A program made the translations under genes and the position numbers. Positions 45,672 to 54,539 of a stretch of 64,000 nt of DNA are shown here, piece after piece. Source of the stretch: Olivibacter oleidegradans (GTDB lineage Bacteria; Bacteroidota; Bacteroidia; Sphingobacteriales; Sphingobacteriaceae); the NCBI RefSeq assembly GCF_042432805.1, contig NZ_JBHLWO010000002.1, positions 434,001 to 498,000 on the forward strand, in the 5' to 3' direction. The notes beneath the pieces were generated by a model. The model did not search any database. It was given only the letters and a program-made list of their open reading frames with translations, and was not told the origin of the DNA. Position 1 is the stretch's first letter; every line of letters begins with the position of its first letter.

Positions 45672-45709
45672 AAAAGGCCTTAGCACAACAGTGCTAAGGC
45701 CTTTTGCTT
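45672..45709. terminator. Strong terminator after the TPR gene
   Basis: A 15-bp perfect stem (AAAAGGCCTTAGCAC at 45672-45686 with GTGCTAAGGCCTTTT at 45691-45705) with an AACA loop. The next gene is convergent, so it may stop both. Confidence 0.95.
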
Positions 45710-45717
45710 TTTGGTAA

Positions 45718-46260
45718 TTATAAGATTCTTCCGGTAATGATATAATTGTTGCGACCTATTATTCGGATAGACTGTTCTTTCTCTATCTCATAAAGGGAAT
45801 CTGGAAAATAATCAAGTCGTTCAGACGATTCATACAGCCAATTTTTTTCTCCGTTGAGGATTTGAATGTGTCTAACCGTACCTTTAGGATCCTTGTAAAT
45901 GGTTATTTGCTTTGTTCGAAGCCGGGGCGCCTTCGCACGGTAACTTAACTTTCCGTCTGCCGAATCGATCCGATAACTTTGCAGCCAATCCGGCTTGTTG
46001 ATATCAGATGAGGAAAAGAGCTCAAATTCTCTTTGCCAGTCGCCTAGCCTTAGCTTCATTTGTTCGCGCTGCTCATTTTTACCTACGGTTTTAAGGATCA
46101 AAGGATTTTTTTTCTGCAAAAATTGTGCTTCTTGCTTAAAATAGGAAATCAAGTCGAAGTAGGGGGGATGAGTGACCTTCATTTCTCCATTGTCCGACGA
46201 ACAAGATATGCCCATAAAGAGCGCAAGCATAGGTAGTGTGAGGGAAGGGAAATATTTCAT
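45718..46260 (-). CDS. Hypothetical lipoprotein
   Basis: 180 residues from the ATG at 46260; a GTG five codons upstream is less likely. A lipoprotein signal ends LFMGIS-Cys, then SSDNGEMK. The mature protein has alternating charged strands (LSYRAKAPRLRTKQITIYKD, RHIQILNGEKNWLYESSERL) as in small beta-rich lipoproteins. I do not recognise the family. It sits between the TPR gene and gpmI, convergent with the former. Confidence 0.75.
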   Translation of the reverse strand: MKYFPSLTLPMLALFMGISCSSDNGEMKVTHPPYFDLISYFKQEAQFLQKKNPLILKTVGKNEQREQMKLRLGDWQREFELFSSSDINKPDWLQSYRIDSADGKLSYRAKAPRLRTKQITIYKDPKGTVRHIQILNGEKNWLYESSERLDYFPDSLYEIEKEQSIRIIGRNNYIITGRIL

Positions 46261-46307
46261 GCGAAAGATAAACACCTGAGATTCTCCAATACAGGGGCGA
46301 AGTTAAT

Positions 46308-46367
46308 AAAAAATTGCACAGCTGAGGTCACTGCTTTCGCTTTTTCATCGCTCGTCTGTGCAATTTT
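46308..46367 (-). terminator. Probable gpmI terminator
   Basis: AAAATTGCACAG (46310-46321) and CTGTGCAATTTT (46356-46367) form a 12-bp stem around 34 nt. Six A at 46308-46313 give a T-run for - strand transcripts leaving gpmI. Confidence 0.7.
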
Positions 46368-46374
46368 AGTTTTA

Positions 46375-47895
46375 TTAGGAAACGAGTACTTCACCCGTCA
46401 TCTTTTGAGGAACCGAAATATTTAACAGCGTCAGGATAGTCGGAGCTATATCACCCAATTTACCATCTTTTATGTGCCGGTAATCTTTGTCAATTAGAAT
46501 ACAAGGTACTAAGTTGGTTGTATGTGCGGTATTAGGTGAACCATCTTCATTTATCATATATTCTGAATTTCCATGGTCAGCAATGATTATAAAAGAATAA
46601 CCTTCTTGTAAACCTTTTTCCACTACTTGTTTGGTGCAATTATCCACCGTTTCAACAGCTTTTACAACCGCACTAAAGACACCCGTATGGCCAACCATAT
46701 CGGGGTTTGCAAAGTTTAAGCAAACGAAATCCGGATGATTGCTTTCCATTTCTTTACAAATAGCGTCCGCAATACCTTGTGCACTCATCTCCGGTTGCAA
46801 ATCGTAGGTTGCTACTTTTGGAGAAGGGATCAATATTCTTGATTCACCAACAAACTCCGTTTCTCTGCCGCCTGAAAAAAAGAAAGTTACGTGCGGATAC
46901 TTTTCTGTTTCGGCTATACGTACTTGCGTCTTACCATTTTTTTCCAGTACTTCTCCCAAAGTTTCGGTAATATCGTCTTTTTGAAAGATCACATCCACAT
47001 TTTTAAAGGTCTCATCATACGACGTCATTGTAATATACTTTAAATTCAAAGGCGTCATATTGTACTCAGGAAAGGCCTTTTGAGTTAGCGCTATCGTAAT
47101 TTCACGCCCACGATCTGTTCGGAAATTAAAACAGATAACTACATCTCCCTCTTGAATAGTTGCTAATGGTTTGCCTGTTTCATCGACTTTGACAATTGGC
47201 TTTACAAACTCGTCAGTCACGCCGTCCGCATAAGAAGCATGAATTGCATCAATCAGATTTTTGCTTGCCGTTCCCTGTCCGTGAACCAGGAGATCATAGG
47301 CTTCTTTCACCCTTTCCCATCGGTTATCTCTATCCATTGCATAATAACGCCCGATTGCAGAGGCAAGCTTTGCCCGGCGACCTGCCAAATATTTTTCTAA
47401 TTCGGCAATATAATTTACACCCGAGTGTGGATCAGTATCTCTACCGTCTAAAAAGGCGTGGATAAAGACATTTTCCGTTAAGCCTGCGTTTTCAGCTGCA
47501 TCGCATAAACCGCGAAGATGTTTGGTATGTGCGTGAACTCCGCCGTCAGAAACCAAGCCGATAAAATGTACCGATTTGCCTTCAGTGTTGGCGTAGGCAA
47601 ATGCCTGTTGAAGAATAGTATTTTGATTTAGTTCGCCATCTTCTACCGCTTTATGAATACGGCCAAGCTCTTGATATACAATACGGCCAGCACCTAAGTT
47701 CATATGTCCTACTTCTGAATTTCCCATCTGTCCGTTCGGTAAACCAACAGCTTCACCGGACGCCTCCAGTTTGGAGTGCGGGTATGAACTTAATAAATGA
47801 TCTAAAAAGGGTGTATTGGCGGCTTTTACCGCATTGGAATCATCATTCTTGCCGTAACCAAGACCGTCAAGAATTATGAGCATTGCTTTCTTCAT
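46375..47895 (-). CDS. gpmI: 2,3-bisphosphoglycerate-independent phosphoglycerate mutase
   Basis: 506 residues of the alkaline phosphatase-like superfamily. The metal aspartate is Asp10 (IILDGLGYG) and the phospho-acceptor serine Ser60 (GQMGNSEVGH). C-terminal metal motifs are NFANPDMVGHTG and IIADHGNSEYM. It interconverts 3- and 2-phosphoglycerate in glycolysis with manganese. A plausible - strand promoter lies at 47935-47967. Confidence 0.98.
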   Translation of the reverse strand: MKKAMLIILDGLGYGKNDDSNAVKAANTPFLDHLLSSYPHSKLEASGEAVGLPNGQMGNSEVGHMNLGAGRIVYQELGRIHKAVEDGELNQNTILQQAFAYANTEGKSVHFIGLVSDGGVHAHTKHLRGLCDAAENAGLTENVFIHAFLDGRDTDPHSGVNYIAELEKYLAGRRAKLASAIGRYYAMDRDNRWERVKEAYDLLVHGQGTASKNLIDAIHASYADGVTDEFVKPIVKVDETGKPLATIQEGDVVICFNFRTDRGREITIALTQKAFPEYNMTPLNLKYITMTSYDETFKNVDVIFQKDDITETLGEVLEKNGKTQVRIAETEKYPHVTFFFSGGRETEFVGESRILIPSPKVATYDLQPEMSAQGIADAICKEMESNHPDFVCLNFANPDMVGHTGVFSAVVKAVETVDNCTKQVVEKGLQEGYSFIIIADHGNSEYMINEDGSPNTAHTTNLVPCILIDKDYRHIKDGKLGDIAPTILTLLNISVPQKMTGEVLVS

Positions 47896-47934
47896 TTTTG
47901 CTATTCTTTTATTTTATTTTGTTTTCTCTTTTCA

Positions 47935-47967
47935 CAAACCTAATACAAAAAATGATCCTTTGCTCAA
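47935..47967 (-). promoter_or_regulatory. Probable gpmI promoter
   Basis: On the - strand: TTG (47965-47967), 22 bp, then TAGGTTTG (47935-47942). The leader to the gpmI ATG is about 35 nt. Confidence 0.5.
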
Positions 47968-48120
47968 TTTTTTTTAAATATTGGTAAATAGGTGTGCCTT
48001 GACAAAAAAATAGACAAAATGGCATGCTTTTAGCTGCAATATGCAGCAGAAAGTATCGTGCTATAAAATGTACATAATTGCAAGTGTTAACGTAATTGAG
48101 CTAAATTCTTATCTGTCGGG

Positions 48121-48525
48121 ATGATGAAAAGTGCGTGTATTATATTGCTTCTTTTTTTTACCAACCTAAAGTCTCATGTTGTTTATTCCCGTATAGACGA
48201 TTTGATTGATAATATTACAAATTGCTTTAGAACCGGGAACAGTAAGGAGTTATCCTTTTATTTGTCCAGTACGGTAAGTCTTTCTTTATTGGAAGAAAGT
48301 AACACCTATTCAAAAAACCAGGCCGAAATATTACTTCACAATTTTTTTGACAGACATACATTTAGAAGTGGAAAAATTCTTCATAGAATGGAAACAAATG
48401 CCAGTAACCGTTATGCTGTCGTCGAATTGATCTCCTCCACCGAGAAGTTTAGGGTTTCCCTGTCTCTCAAAAATTTCAACTCTAAATTTTTAATTACGGA
48501 CATACGTATTGATGTGGTAAAATAA
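48121..48525 (+). CDS. DUF4783 family secreted protein
   Basis: 134 residues with a signal peptide (IILLLFFTNLKSHVVYS) and a small NTF2-like body (DLIDNITNCFRTGNSKELS, LISSTEKFRVSLSLKNFN). This matches DUF4783, a phylum-restricted family usually next to nadC, as here (98 bp to the nadC ATG). Function unknown. Confidence 0.85.
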   Translation: MMKSACIILLLFFTNLKSHVVYSRIDDLIDNITNCFRTGNSKELSFYLSSTVSLSLLEESNTYSKNQAEILLHNFFDRHTFRSGKILHRMETNASNRYAVVELISSTEKFRVSLSLKNFNSKFLITDIRIDVVK

Positions 48526-48623
48526 TATCGAAACAAATTCATCATTGCATAGGACAGTCAAAGAGCGTTATAAAACTTTTTCTATTCACGAAATTTTCAC
48601 TAGGTTTGGAGCCGATTTACAAT

Positions 48624-49484
48624 ATGAGCACAATAGATAAGAAACAACTTAGTGACTTTATAAAGCAGGCGCTGCAGGAGGATGTTGGCGATGGCGATCA
48701 TACTTCTTTGTCTACCATTCCGTCCGGAAAGCAGGGAATTGCCAAGTTAATAATTAAGGAAGACGGGATTTTAGCAGGGGTAGAGGTAGCTGTTGCTATT
48801 TTCCGCGAAGTAGATCCCTCCTTGCAAATCACCATTCAACAGAACGATGGTGGTGAAGTTGCCGTTGGTGATATTGTCTTATTCGTAGCAGGCAGTATTC
48901 ATTCCATTTTAATAGCAGAACGTTTAGTACTTAATGTGATGCAGCGGATGAGCGGTATTGCAACAACAACTCATAAGGTTGTGAAGCTGTTGGCAGGCAC
49001 AGAGACAAAAGTGCTTGATACACGAAAAACGACACCGGGAATTCGCTTTTTAGAGAAAGAGGCGGTGCGTATAGGCGGAGGTGTTAATCACCGTTTTGGC
49101 CTATATGATATGATATTGATCAAAGACAATCATGTGGACTATGCAGGGGGAATTGCCGCTGCTTTATCGGCTGCACATGAATATAAACGATCTTTGAAAA
49201 AAGCAATCCAGATAGAGATTGAGGTCCGAAATTTGGAGGAACTTCAAGCTGTACTTGATTTTGGTCGTGTTGATCGGATCTTATTGGATAATTTTGATTT
49301 CAAAACGTTAAAGCGTGCGGTGAATTTAGTTGACGGAAGGTTTATAACAGAGGCATCTGGAGGCATTACCCTTGAAAATGCTAAACAATTTGCGGATTGC
49401 GGCGTTAACTATATTTCTATAGGCGCTTTAACGCATTCCGTTAAGAGCCTTGATATGAGTTTGAAAGCTCAGATTGTTAACTAA
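48624..49484 (+). CDS. nadC: Nicotinate-nucleotide diphosphorylase (carboxylating)
   Basis: 286 residues from the ATG at 48624; the TTG at 48606 is a weak alternative. The quinolinate phosphoribosyltransferase signature is complete: DVGDGDHTSL, RMSGIATTTHKV, LDTRKTTPGIR, EKEAVRIGGGVNHRFGLYDM and a C-terminal SGGITLENAKQFADCGVNYI. It makes nicotinate mononucleotide from quinolinate in de novo NAD synthesis. A weak hairpin (TTAACT-AA-AGTTAA) with a T-run spans the stop codon. Confidence 0.97.
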   Translation: MSTIDKKQLSDFIKQALQEDVGDGDHTSLSTIPSGKQGIAKLIIKEDGILAGVEVAVAIFREVDPSLQITIQQNDGGEVAVGDIVLFVAGSIHSILIAERLVLNVMQRMSGIATTTHKVVKLLAGTETKVLDTRKTTPGIRFLEKEAVRIGGGVNHRFGLYDMILIKDNHVDYAGGIAAALSAAHEYKRSLKKAIQIEIEVRNLEELQAVLDFGRVDRILLDNFDFKTLKRAVNLVDGRFITEASGGITLENAKQFADCGVNYISIGALTHSVKSLDMSLKAQIVN

Positions 49485-49535
49485 AGTTAAGATTTTTTAC
49501 TAATAAGATTTTCCTTTTTAGTATCATTGTACCCG

Positions 49536-50183
49536 ATGACATCGATTAATGCCATTATTGCACTTCTGGTTGCGTATTTTTTTGGATCCATACCAACAGC
49601 CGTTTGGCTCGGACAATCTTTTTATGGCGTAGATGTAAGGGAATATGGCAGCGGAAACGCAGGAGCTACTAATACGTTCAGGGTCCTAGGTGCCAAAGCC
49701 GGCGTTGCTGTTATGATTATCGATATTCTGAAGGGGTGGACTGCAACAAATTTAGCTTACTTTATCGGTGTTTCCATTACCGGACCTACAAGTTCTGTAC
49801 TCTTTATTAATTACCAACTTGCGTTAGGGGTAATCGCCGTTATGGGACACTTATTCCCTCTGTTTGCCGGATTTCGGGGCGGGAAAGGGGTTGCGACATT
49901 ATTTGGAATGGTACTGGCCGTGCATTTACAAGCAGCTTTATTATGTGTAGGTGTTTTTATCTGTGTGCTGATGCTTACCCGTTACGTTTCCTTGGGATCT
50001 ATTTTAGCTGGTTTTACTTTTCCTTTTAGCATCGTTTTTGTTTTTCAAACGCCCTATAAGTCGTTGTTATTATATGGTATGTGTATCTGCGCGCTTATAC
50101 TCGTTACACACCAAAAGAATATTGAGCGACTACTGAAAGGCAAGGAATCAAAAATCACATTGTTTAAAAAGAAGAATACGTAA
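49536..50183 (+). CDS. plsY: Glycerol-3-phosphate acyltransferase PlsY
   Basis: 215 residues from the ATG at 49536; the TTG at 49527 is less likely. Polytopic with PlsY motif 1 (YFFGSIPTAVWLG with REYGSGNAGATNTFRVLG), motif 2 (GHLFPLFAGFRGGKGVAT) and motif 3 (HQKNIERLLKGKESK). It acylates glycerol-3-phosphate from acyl-phosphate, the first step of phospholipid synthesis. It follows nadC by 51 bp. Confidence 0.97.
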   Translation: MTSINAIIALLVAYFFGSIPTAVWLGQSFYGVDVREYGSGNAGATNTFRVLGAKAGVAVMIIDILKGWTATNLAYFIGVSITGPTSSVLFINYQLALGVIAVMGHLFPLFAGFRGGKGVATLFGMVLAVHLQAALLCVGVFICVLMLTRYVSLGSILAGFTFPFSIVFVFQTPYKSLLLYGMCICALILVTHQKNIERLLKGKESKITLFKKKNT

Positions 50184-50235
50184 AGTCGTCATATCGGCAC
50201 AACAATTGCTGTATTTTTCAAATATAATCATCATT

Positions 50236-51042
50236 ATGAATTGGAATAAAACTAAATTATTTGGTTCATTACTTTTACTCGTTTTTTTTGCAGCATGTTC
50301 TACCGTACCCTTAACGGGAAGAAAGCAATTAAGTTTGGTAGACGATAAAACGATGCAACAACAGGCGACGCTTGCTTATCGCGAGCTTTTAAGCGACCCG
50401 AAAACCAAAGTTATAAAAGGTACAGCTAATGCGCAATTGGTGCAGAATGTGGGCCGTAAAATAGCACGGGCCGTAGAAACTTACTTACAACAGCAGGGAT
50501 ATGCTGATCAATACCAGTTTAGTTGGGAGTTTAACTTAATTGACGACAAACAAGTGAATGCTTGGTGTATGCCGGGCGGTAAAGTAGCTGTATACACAGG
50601 AATTTTACCGGTTACGGAAAACGAAGCTGGTTTAGCTACTGTCATGGGGCACGAAATTGCGCATGCAATTGCAAGGCACTCATCTGAACGGGCCTCTAAT
50701 GTGATGGCTGCCCAAGGTATTGGCGTCGGGGTGGGATTAGCGACATCCAAAAAATCTCAATTAACACAAGTCCTTGTCAGCCAGTTATATGGTGTAGGTA
50801 GCCAAGTGGCATTACTAAAATACTCGAGAAATCAAGAGGGCGAAGCCGATCGAATGGGATTAACCTTTATGGCGATGGCAGGATATAATCCGAATGAAGC
50901 GACGGCGTTTTGGCAACGAATGTCTTCCCGGGCAGGCGGACAGAAACCTCCTGAATTTTTAAGTACACACCCTAGTGATCAAAGGCGTATTGCTGATATT
51001 CAAAGACTGATTCCGGAAGCGATGCGGTATTATAAAAAGTAA
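50236..51042 (+). CDS. M48-family zinc metallopeptidase lipoprotein
   Basis: 268 residues from the ATG at 50236; an upstream TTG would add a hydrophobic extension before the natural signal. The lipobox LVFFAAC gives acylated Cys21, followed by STVPLTGRKQLSLV, typical of periplasmic BepA/LoiP-like M48 proteases. The zinc motif is HEIAH (139-143) with the third ligand in NQEGEADRMG, and STHPSDQRRIADIQ closes the domain. Quality control of outer-membrane proteins is the usual role. Convergent with pabB. Confidence 0.93.
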   Translation: MNWNKTKLFGSLLLLVFFAACSTVPLTGRKQLSLVDDKTMQQQATLAYRELLSDPKTKVIKGTANAQLVQNVGRKIARAVETYLQQQGYADQYQFSWEFNLIDDKQVNAWCMPGGKVAVYTGILPVTENEAGLATVMGHEIAHAIARHSSERASNVMAAQGIGVGVGLATSKKSQLTQVLVSQLYGVGSQVALLKYSRNQEGEADRMGLTFMAMAGYNPNEATAFWQRMSSRAGGQKPPEFLSTHPSDQRRIADIQRLIPEAMRYYKK

Positions 51043-51103
51043 GGTGTCTTAGCTTGCGGGAGGGATGAAGAGACGACGGATGCGGCCATGTTTATGATTA
51101 AGG

Positions 51104-52387
51104 TTAAATTTGAGTACCTAACAATTCCAGGATAGCCCGCGCTTTTAGCAGGCACTCTTCGTATTCGGTCAAGGCGTCTGCTCCGGCAGTTATTGCCCCG
51201 CCAACGTGGAAGGAAAGCCTTTTCTTATGAGCATTGTATAAAAGGGAACGAATTACGACGTTGAAGTCATAATCTCCATCAGGCGCAAAGTAACCAATAC
51301 TGCCAGCATATAGGCCTCTTCGACTAGACTCATACCTGTCTATTAATCGCATCGCGCTCACTTTGGGAGCGCCCGTCATTGAACCTGCGGGAAATGTATT
51401 CCGAATACCAGTTGTATTCTCTAAATTTTCTCTCCCCACTGCAGTGATCGTAGAAATAAGTTGATGTACCTGTTTAAAACTATAAACGCCCATCAGCTCC
51501 TTTACTTTGACAGAAGCCGGTTCAGCACTTCTCGTTAAATCATTTCGTACCAAATCTACGATCATGATATTTTCACTGATTTCTTTTCCATCAGTTTTAA
51601 GTTTGTTGATTAATGCAATGTCTTCCTCCTCCGTTTTTCCACGAGGTGCCGTTCCCTTAATAGGCTGCGAGATTAACAAGCGGTTTCTTTTCGCCAGAAA
51701 CCTTTCCGGAGAAGCCGATATAATGTGATGCTCCCCCGTTTTGAAATAAGCAGAGAAAGGGGTGGGGGATAGTTCGCTCAATTGAAGAAAAGCCTCTATT
51801 GGTGTAAGGACAACATCTTCGGCAAAAAATTCCTGACAAAGATTCACCTCGTAAATATCTCCTTGATGAATATGCCGCAGTAATTTTTGGAATACATTTA
51901 TGTAATTCTCCTTAGACATTTTAGCCTGTACAGTTCCTGTGAAAACAAAAGAAGGCGGAACGAATAGGGTATTTACGACTCCATTATAAATCTCGGATGG
52001 TGTTTCGCTTTGGATTGTAACTGTATTGCCTTTAATATGTAGCAAATGTTTCGGTACGAAAAAATAGGCGTTAGGCGTTTCCTGTTCATTTGGGTGGGCG
52101 GTATGTAGGGCCTCTATTTCGTTTTTCAGATCATAGGCTAAAAATCCGGGAATCCATTGCGCGGGATGATCCTTGATGAATGCCTGCAAAGCTTGAAAGC
52201 TATCTTCGTGACCATCTTTAAAGTCATGTAATACATCTGCGGCGATCAGTGCGTCAAATTTACTATAGGCGTCATCATGCTCGCCCTGGCTGACCAAACA
52301 GCAGGCTGTATTAAATAAAGAAGCCCATTGAAGGGCTTTCTTTGTAAAGTTAACAATATCATCGATCTGATATTCTGTGGATGTCAT
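51104..52387 (-). CDS. pabB: Aminodeoxychorismate synthase component I
   Basis: 427 residues of the chorismate-binding family. The PIKGTAPRGKT motif with its active-site lysine separates PabB from anthranilate synthase (PIAGT). Other motifs are IMIVDLVRNDLTR, AGSMTGAPKVSAM, GLYAGSIGYF and a C-terminal VGGAITAGADALTEYEE. With PabA it converts chorismate and glutamine to aminodeoxychorismate for folate. Five bases separate it from purA upstream, so the two share a transcript. Confidence 0.93.
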   Translation of the reverse strand: MTSTEYQIDDIVNFTKKALQWASLFNTACCLVSQGEHDDAYSKFDALIAADVLHDFKDGHEDSFQALQAFIKDHPAQWIPGFLAYDLKNEIEALHTAHPNEQETPNAYFFVPKHLLHIKGNTVTIQSETPSEIYNGVVNTLFVPPSFVFTGTVQAKMSKENYINVFQKLLRHIHQGDIYEVNLCQEFFAEDVVLTPIEAFLQLSELSPTPFSAYFKTGEHHIISASPERFLAKRNRLLISQPIKGTAPRGKTEEEDIALINKLKTDGKEISENIMIVDLVRNDLTRSAEPASVKVKELMGVYSFKQVHQLISTITAVGRENLENTTGIRNTFPAGSMTGAPKVSAMRLIDRYESSRRGLYAGSIGYFAPDGDYDFNVVIRSLLYNAHKKRLSFHVGGAITAGADALTEYEECLLKARAILELLGTQI

Positions 52388-52392
52388 CTCGG

Positions 52393-53670
52393 TTAATCCA
52401 AAATAAGCGTTTGCATTCTATCAGGGCCTACTGATAAATATTTTATTTTGACACCTAATTGTTTTTCCAGATATTGAATATATTCCTTTAATGCTGTAGG
52501 GATTTGACCAACCGAAGTGATACCGGTAATATCCTCATTCCACCCTTTTAGGGTTTCATAAACAGGTTCAGGTTTTAACGTATTGATGTCATATGGCATG
52601 TAATCAATCTTTTCTCCATTATGTATATAGTGCGTACATACATTCACTTCTTCAAATCCACTTAATACGTCGGCCTTGGTCATCACCAATTCAGTTACAC
52701 CATTCAGCTGGATCGCGTAGCGTAATGCAGGAAGGTCAATCCAGCCTGTCCGACGGGATCTGCCTGTTGTGGCTCCGAATTCATGTCCGATTTGACGCAA
52801 CTTTTCGCCGGTTTCATTTTCCAATTCCGTAGGGAAGGGGCCACCACCCACCCGCGTGCAATAGGCTTTGAAAATTCCAATGACCTGACCAATATTTTTT
52901 GGCGCAACACCTAGACCGGTGCATGCCCCGGCAGTTGTAGTATTAGAAGACGTAACGAAAGGATAGGAACCAAAATCAATATCCAATAGTGTCCCTTGAG
53001 CTCCTTCTGCCAATACCGTTTTACCATCCTTTAGATAATTATTGACCAATTGATCACTATCAACATGAGGAATAGCTTTCAGGTATTCAATAGCCTCAAA
53101 GAAAGCTTGTTCTCTTTCGTCAAAGTTGGGAATCTCACCATAATGTGAAAGGATACTTTTGTGTTTTTCGACGAGCTTTTGGTAGCGTTCTTCAAAATCG
53201 GGTAAGGTAGTATCACCCACACGTATGCCATTGCGCCCGGTTTTATCCATGTAAGTTGGTCCAATCCCTTTTAAGGTGGATCCAATTTTTCCAGCTCCCA
53301 TTTTACTTTCGGAAGCGGCATCGAGTAATTGATGCGTAGGCAATATAAGGTGTGCCCTACGAGCAATCACCAATTTTCCTTCTGCAAGCGGATCGAACCC
53401 GCTTTTTTTTAAATTTTCAAGCTCTCTTTTGAGAATAATGGGGTCGATAACGACGCCATTACCGATTAGATTTAACGTGTTTTTATTGAATATGCCGGAG
53501 GGAATGGTGTTCAGTACGTATTTTTGCCCGTCAAATTCCAGTGTATGTCCGGCATTCGGTCCGCCTTGAAAACGGGCAATTAAATCATACTGTGGCGTTA
53601 GGACGTCCACAATTTTACCCTTACCTTCGTCGCCCCATTGTAGGCCCAAAAGCACATCGACTTTCATCAT
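52393..53670 (-). CDS. purA: Adenylosuccinate synthetase
   Basis: 425 residues. The GTP loop is GLQWGDEGKGKIVD (residues 9-22). Other PurA blocks are RFQGGPNAGHT, GAGKIGSTLKGIGPTYMDK, FGATTGRSRRTGWIDLPAL and the C-terminal LSVGPDRMQTLIL. It makes adenylosuccinate from IMP and aspartate. ATG codons 1 and 2 are both possible starts. A structured RNA element ends 45 bp upstream of the start. Confidence 0.98.
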   Translation of the reverse strand: MMKVDVLLGLQWGDEGKGKIVDVLTPQYDLIARFQGGPNAGHTLEFDGQKYVLNTIPSGIFNKNTLNLIGNGVVIDPIILKRELENLKKSGFDPLAEGKLVIARRAHLILPTHQLLDAASESKMGAGKIGSTLKGIGPTYMDKTGRNGIRVGDTTLPDFEERYQKLVEKHKSILSHYGEIPNFDEREQAFFEAIEYLKAIPHVDSDQLVNNYLKDGKTVLAEGAQGTLLDIDFGSYPFVTSSNTTTAGACTGLGVAPKNIGQVIGIFKAYCTRVGGGPFPTELENETGEKLRQIGHEFGATTGRSRRTGWIDLPALRYAIQLNGVTELVMTKADVLSGFEEVNVCTHYIHNGEKIDYMPYDINTLKPEPVYETLKGWNEDITGITSVGQIPTALKEYIQYLEKQLGVKIKYLSVGPDRMQTLILD

Positions 53671-53715
53671 GATTTGTTATTGTATGTCGTTTAATTAATA
53701 ATTTATAGGAGAAAC

Positions 53716-53825
53716 AAAAAAAAGGTGCTCAAAAAGAATGTTATCTTCGAGCTAATAAAGCGTTTAATTAATAGCTCACTTCTTTGATAACAGACAGCAA
53801 TTGAAATGCTTCTTTTTGAACACCT
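53716..53825 (-). ncRNA. Structured RNA candidate between fur and purA (6S-like architecture)
   Basis: Read on the - strand. Outer stem: 53810-53825 with 53723-53738 (16 pairs, one G-U). Then a 17-nt one-sided bulge (53793-53809), a 7-bp stem (53786-53792 with 53739-53745), a 3/8-nt internal loop and a hairpin (53772-53777 with 53749-53754, extended by TTTA/TAAA). The outer stem ends in an eight-T run (53716-53723). A long rod with a central one-sided bubble and terminator end is the layout of 6S RNA, which mimics open promoter DNA. It could also be only an elaborate fur terminator or a purA leader. Confidence 0.45.
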
Positions 53826-53852
53826 CGAAATATTGTATTATACAGTACATTG

Positions 53853-54353
53853 CTAAACTGAAACAACCTCTTTATTTCGGCTTTGGTTTGCTTCGGTTTT
53901 AGGGCAGCTTTCGTTACACTCACTGCAAACCCCATATAGATTTAATGAGTGATGCTTGATGTCAAACTTTAAAAGCTCTCCCATCATGCTTTGTATCTGA
54001 TGAATTCTGGGGTCGCAGAATTCAACAACTTTACCGCATTCGATACAGATAATATGATCGTGTTGCTTATACCCATATGATTTTTCAAATTGGGCCATAT
54101 TTTTACCGAATTGGTGTTTCGTCACCAGGTCGCAAGATACCAAAAGCTCCAATGTATTGTAAACGGTAGCTCTGCTCACTCGGTATTTTTTATTTTTCAT
54201 GTGGATATACAGGGATTCCACATCAAAATGGTCGTTTCTTGAGTATATCTCTTCCAAGATGGCAAAGCGCTCAGGAGTTTTGCGCAAGCTTTTATTTTCG
54301 AGGTATGCCTCGAAAATCTTTCTGACCATACTTGTTGTTTCTGCTGTAGACAT
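53853..54353 (-). CDS. fur: Fur-family ferric uptake regulator
   Basis: 166 residues. A winged-helix DNA-binding N-terminal half (TPERFAILEEIYSRNDHFDV, RVSRATVYNTLELLVSCDLV) precedes a metal-binding dimer half with HDHIICIECGKVVEF and a second CxxC (GVCSECNESCPK). Histidine and cysteine sets for structural zinc are complete. It represses iron-uptake genes when iron is replete; a peroxide-sensing PerR role is possible, since sequence alone does not separate the two here. A consensus promoter lies at 54373-54404. Confidence 0.93.
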   Translation of the reverse strand: MSTAETTSMVRKIFEAYLENKSLRKTPERFAILEEIYSRNDHFDVESLYIHMKNKKYRVSRATVYNTLELLVSCDLVTKHQFGKNMAQFEKSYGYKQHDHIICIECGKVVEFCDPRIHQIQSMMGELLKFDIKHHSLNLYGVCSECNESCPKTEANQSRNKEVVSV

Positions 54354-54372
54354 AATAATCCTTAATTATGTA

Positions 54373-54404
54373 CAAACTTAGCTAAATTGCTTGTTATATG
54401 CAAA
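54373..54404 (-). promoter_or_regulatory. fur promoter, near-identical to the ECF sigma promoter
   Basis: On the - strand: TTTG (54401-54404), 20-bp spacer and TAAGTTTG (54373-54380). The whole 32 bp match the 8665-8696 element at 29 positions, including the spacer. The transcript start would be just upstream of the fur ATG (54353). Confidence 0.7.
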
Positions 54405-54539
54405 TAACCCAAAAGTATATAAGAACTTCGCGGTTATCCTTGACATTCAGTTTATAAAGCTAGCATGTGAGCTCGTAGCCGGGAGCTATTAGGTGCTTAG
54501 TTACCAGGTGTCAGTTGTCGGTCATTTAACCCATTACCG

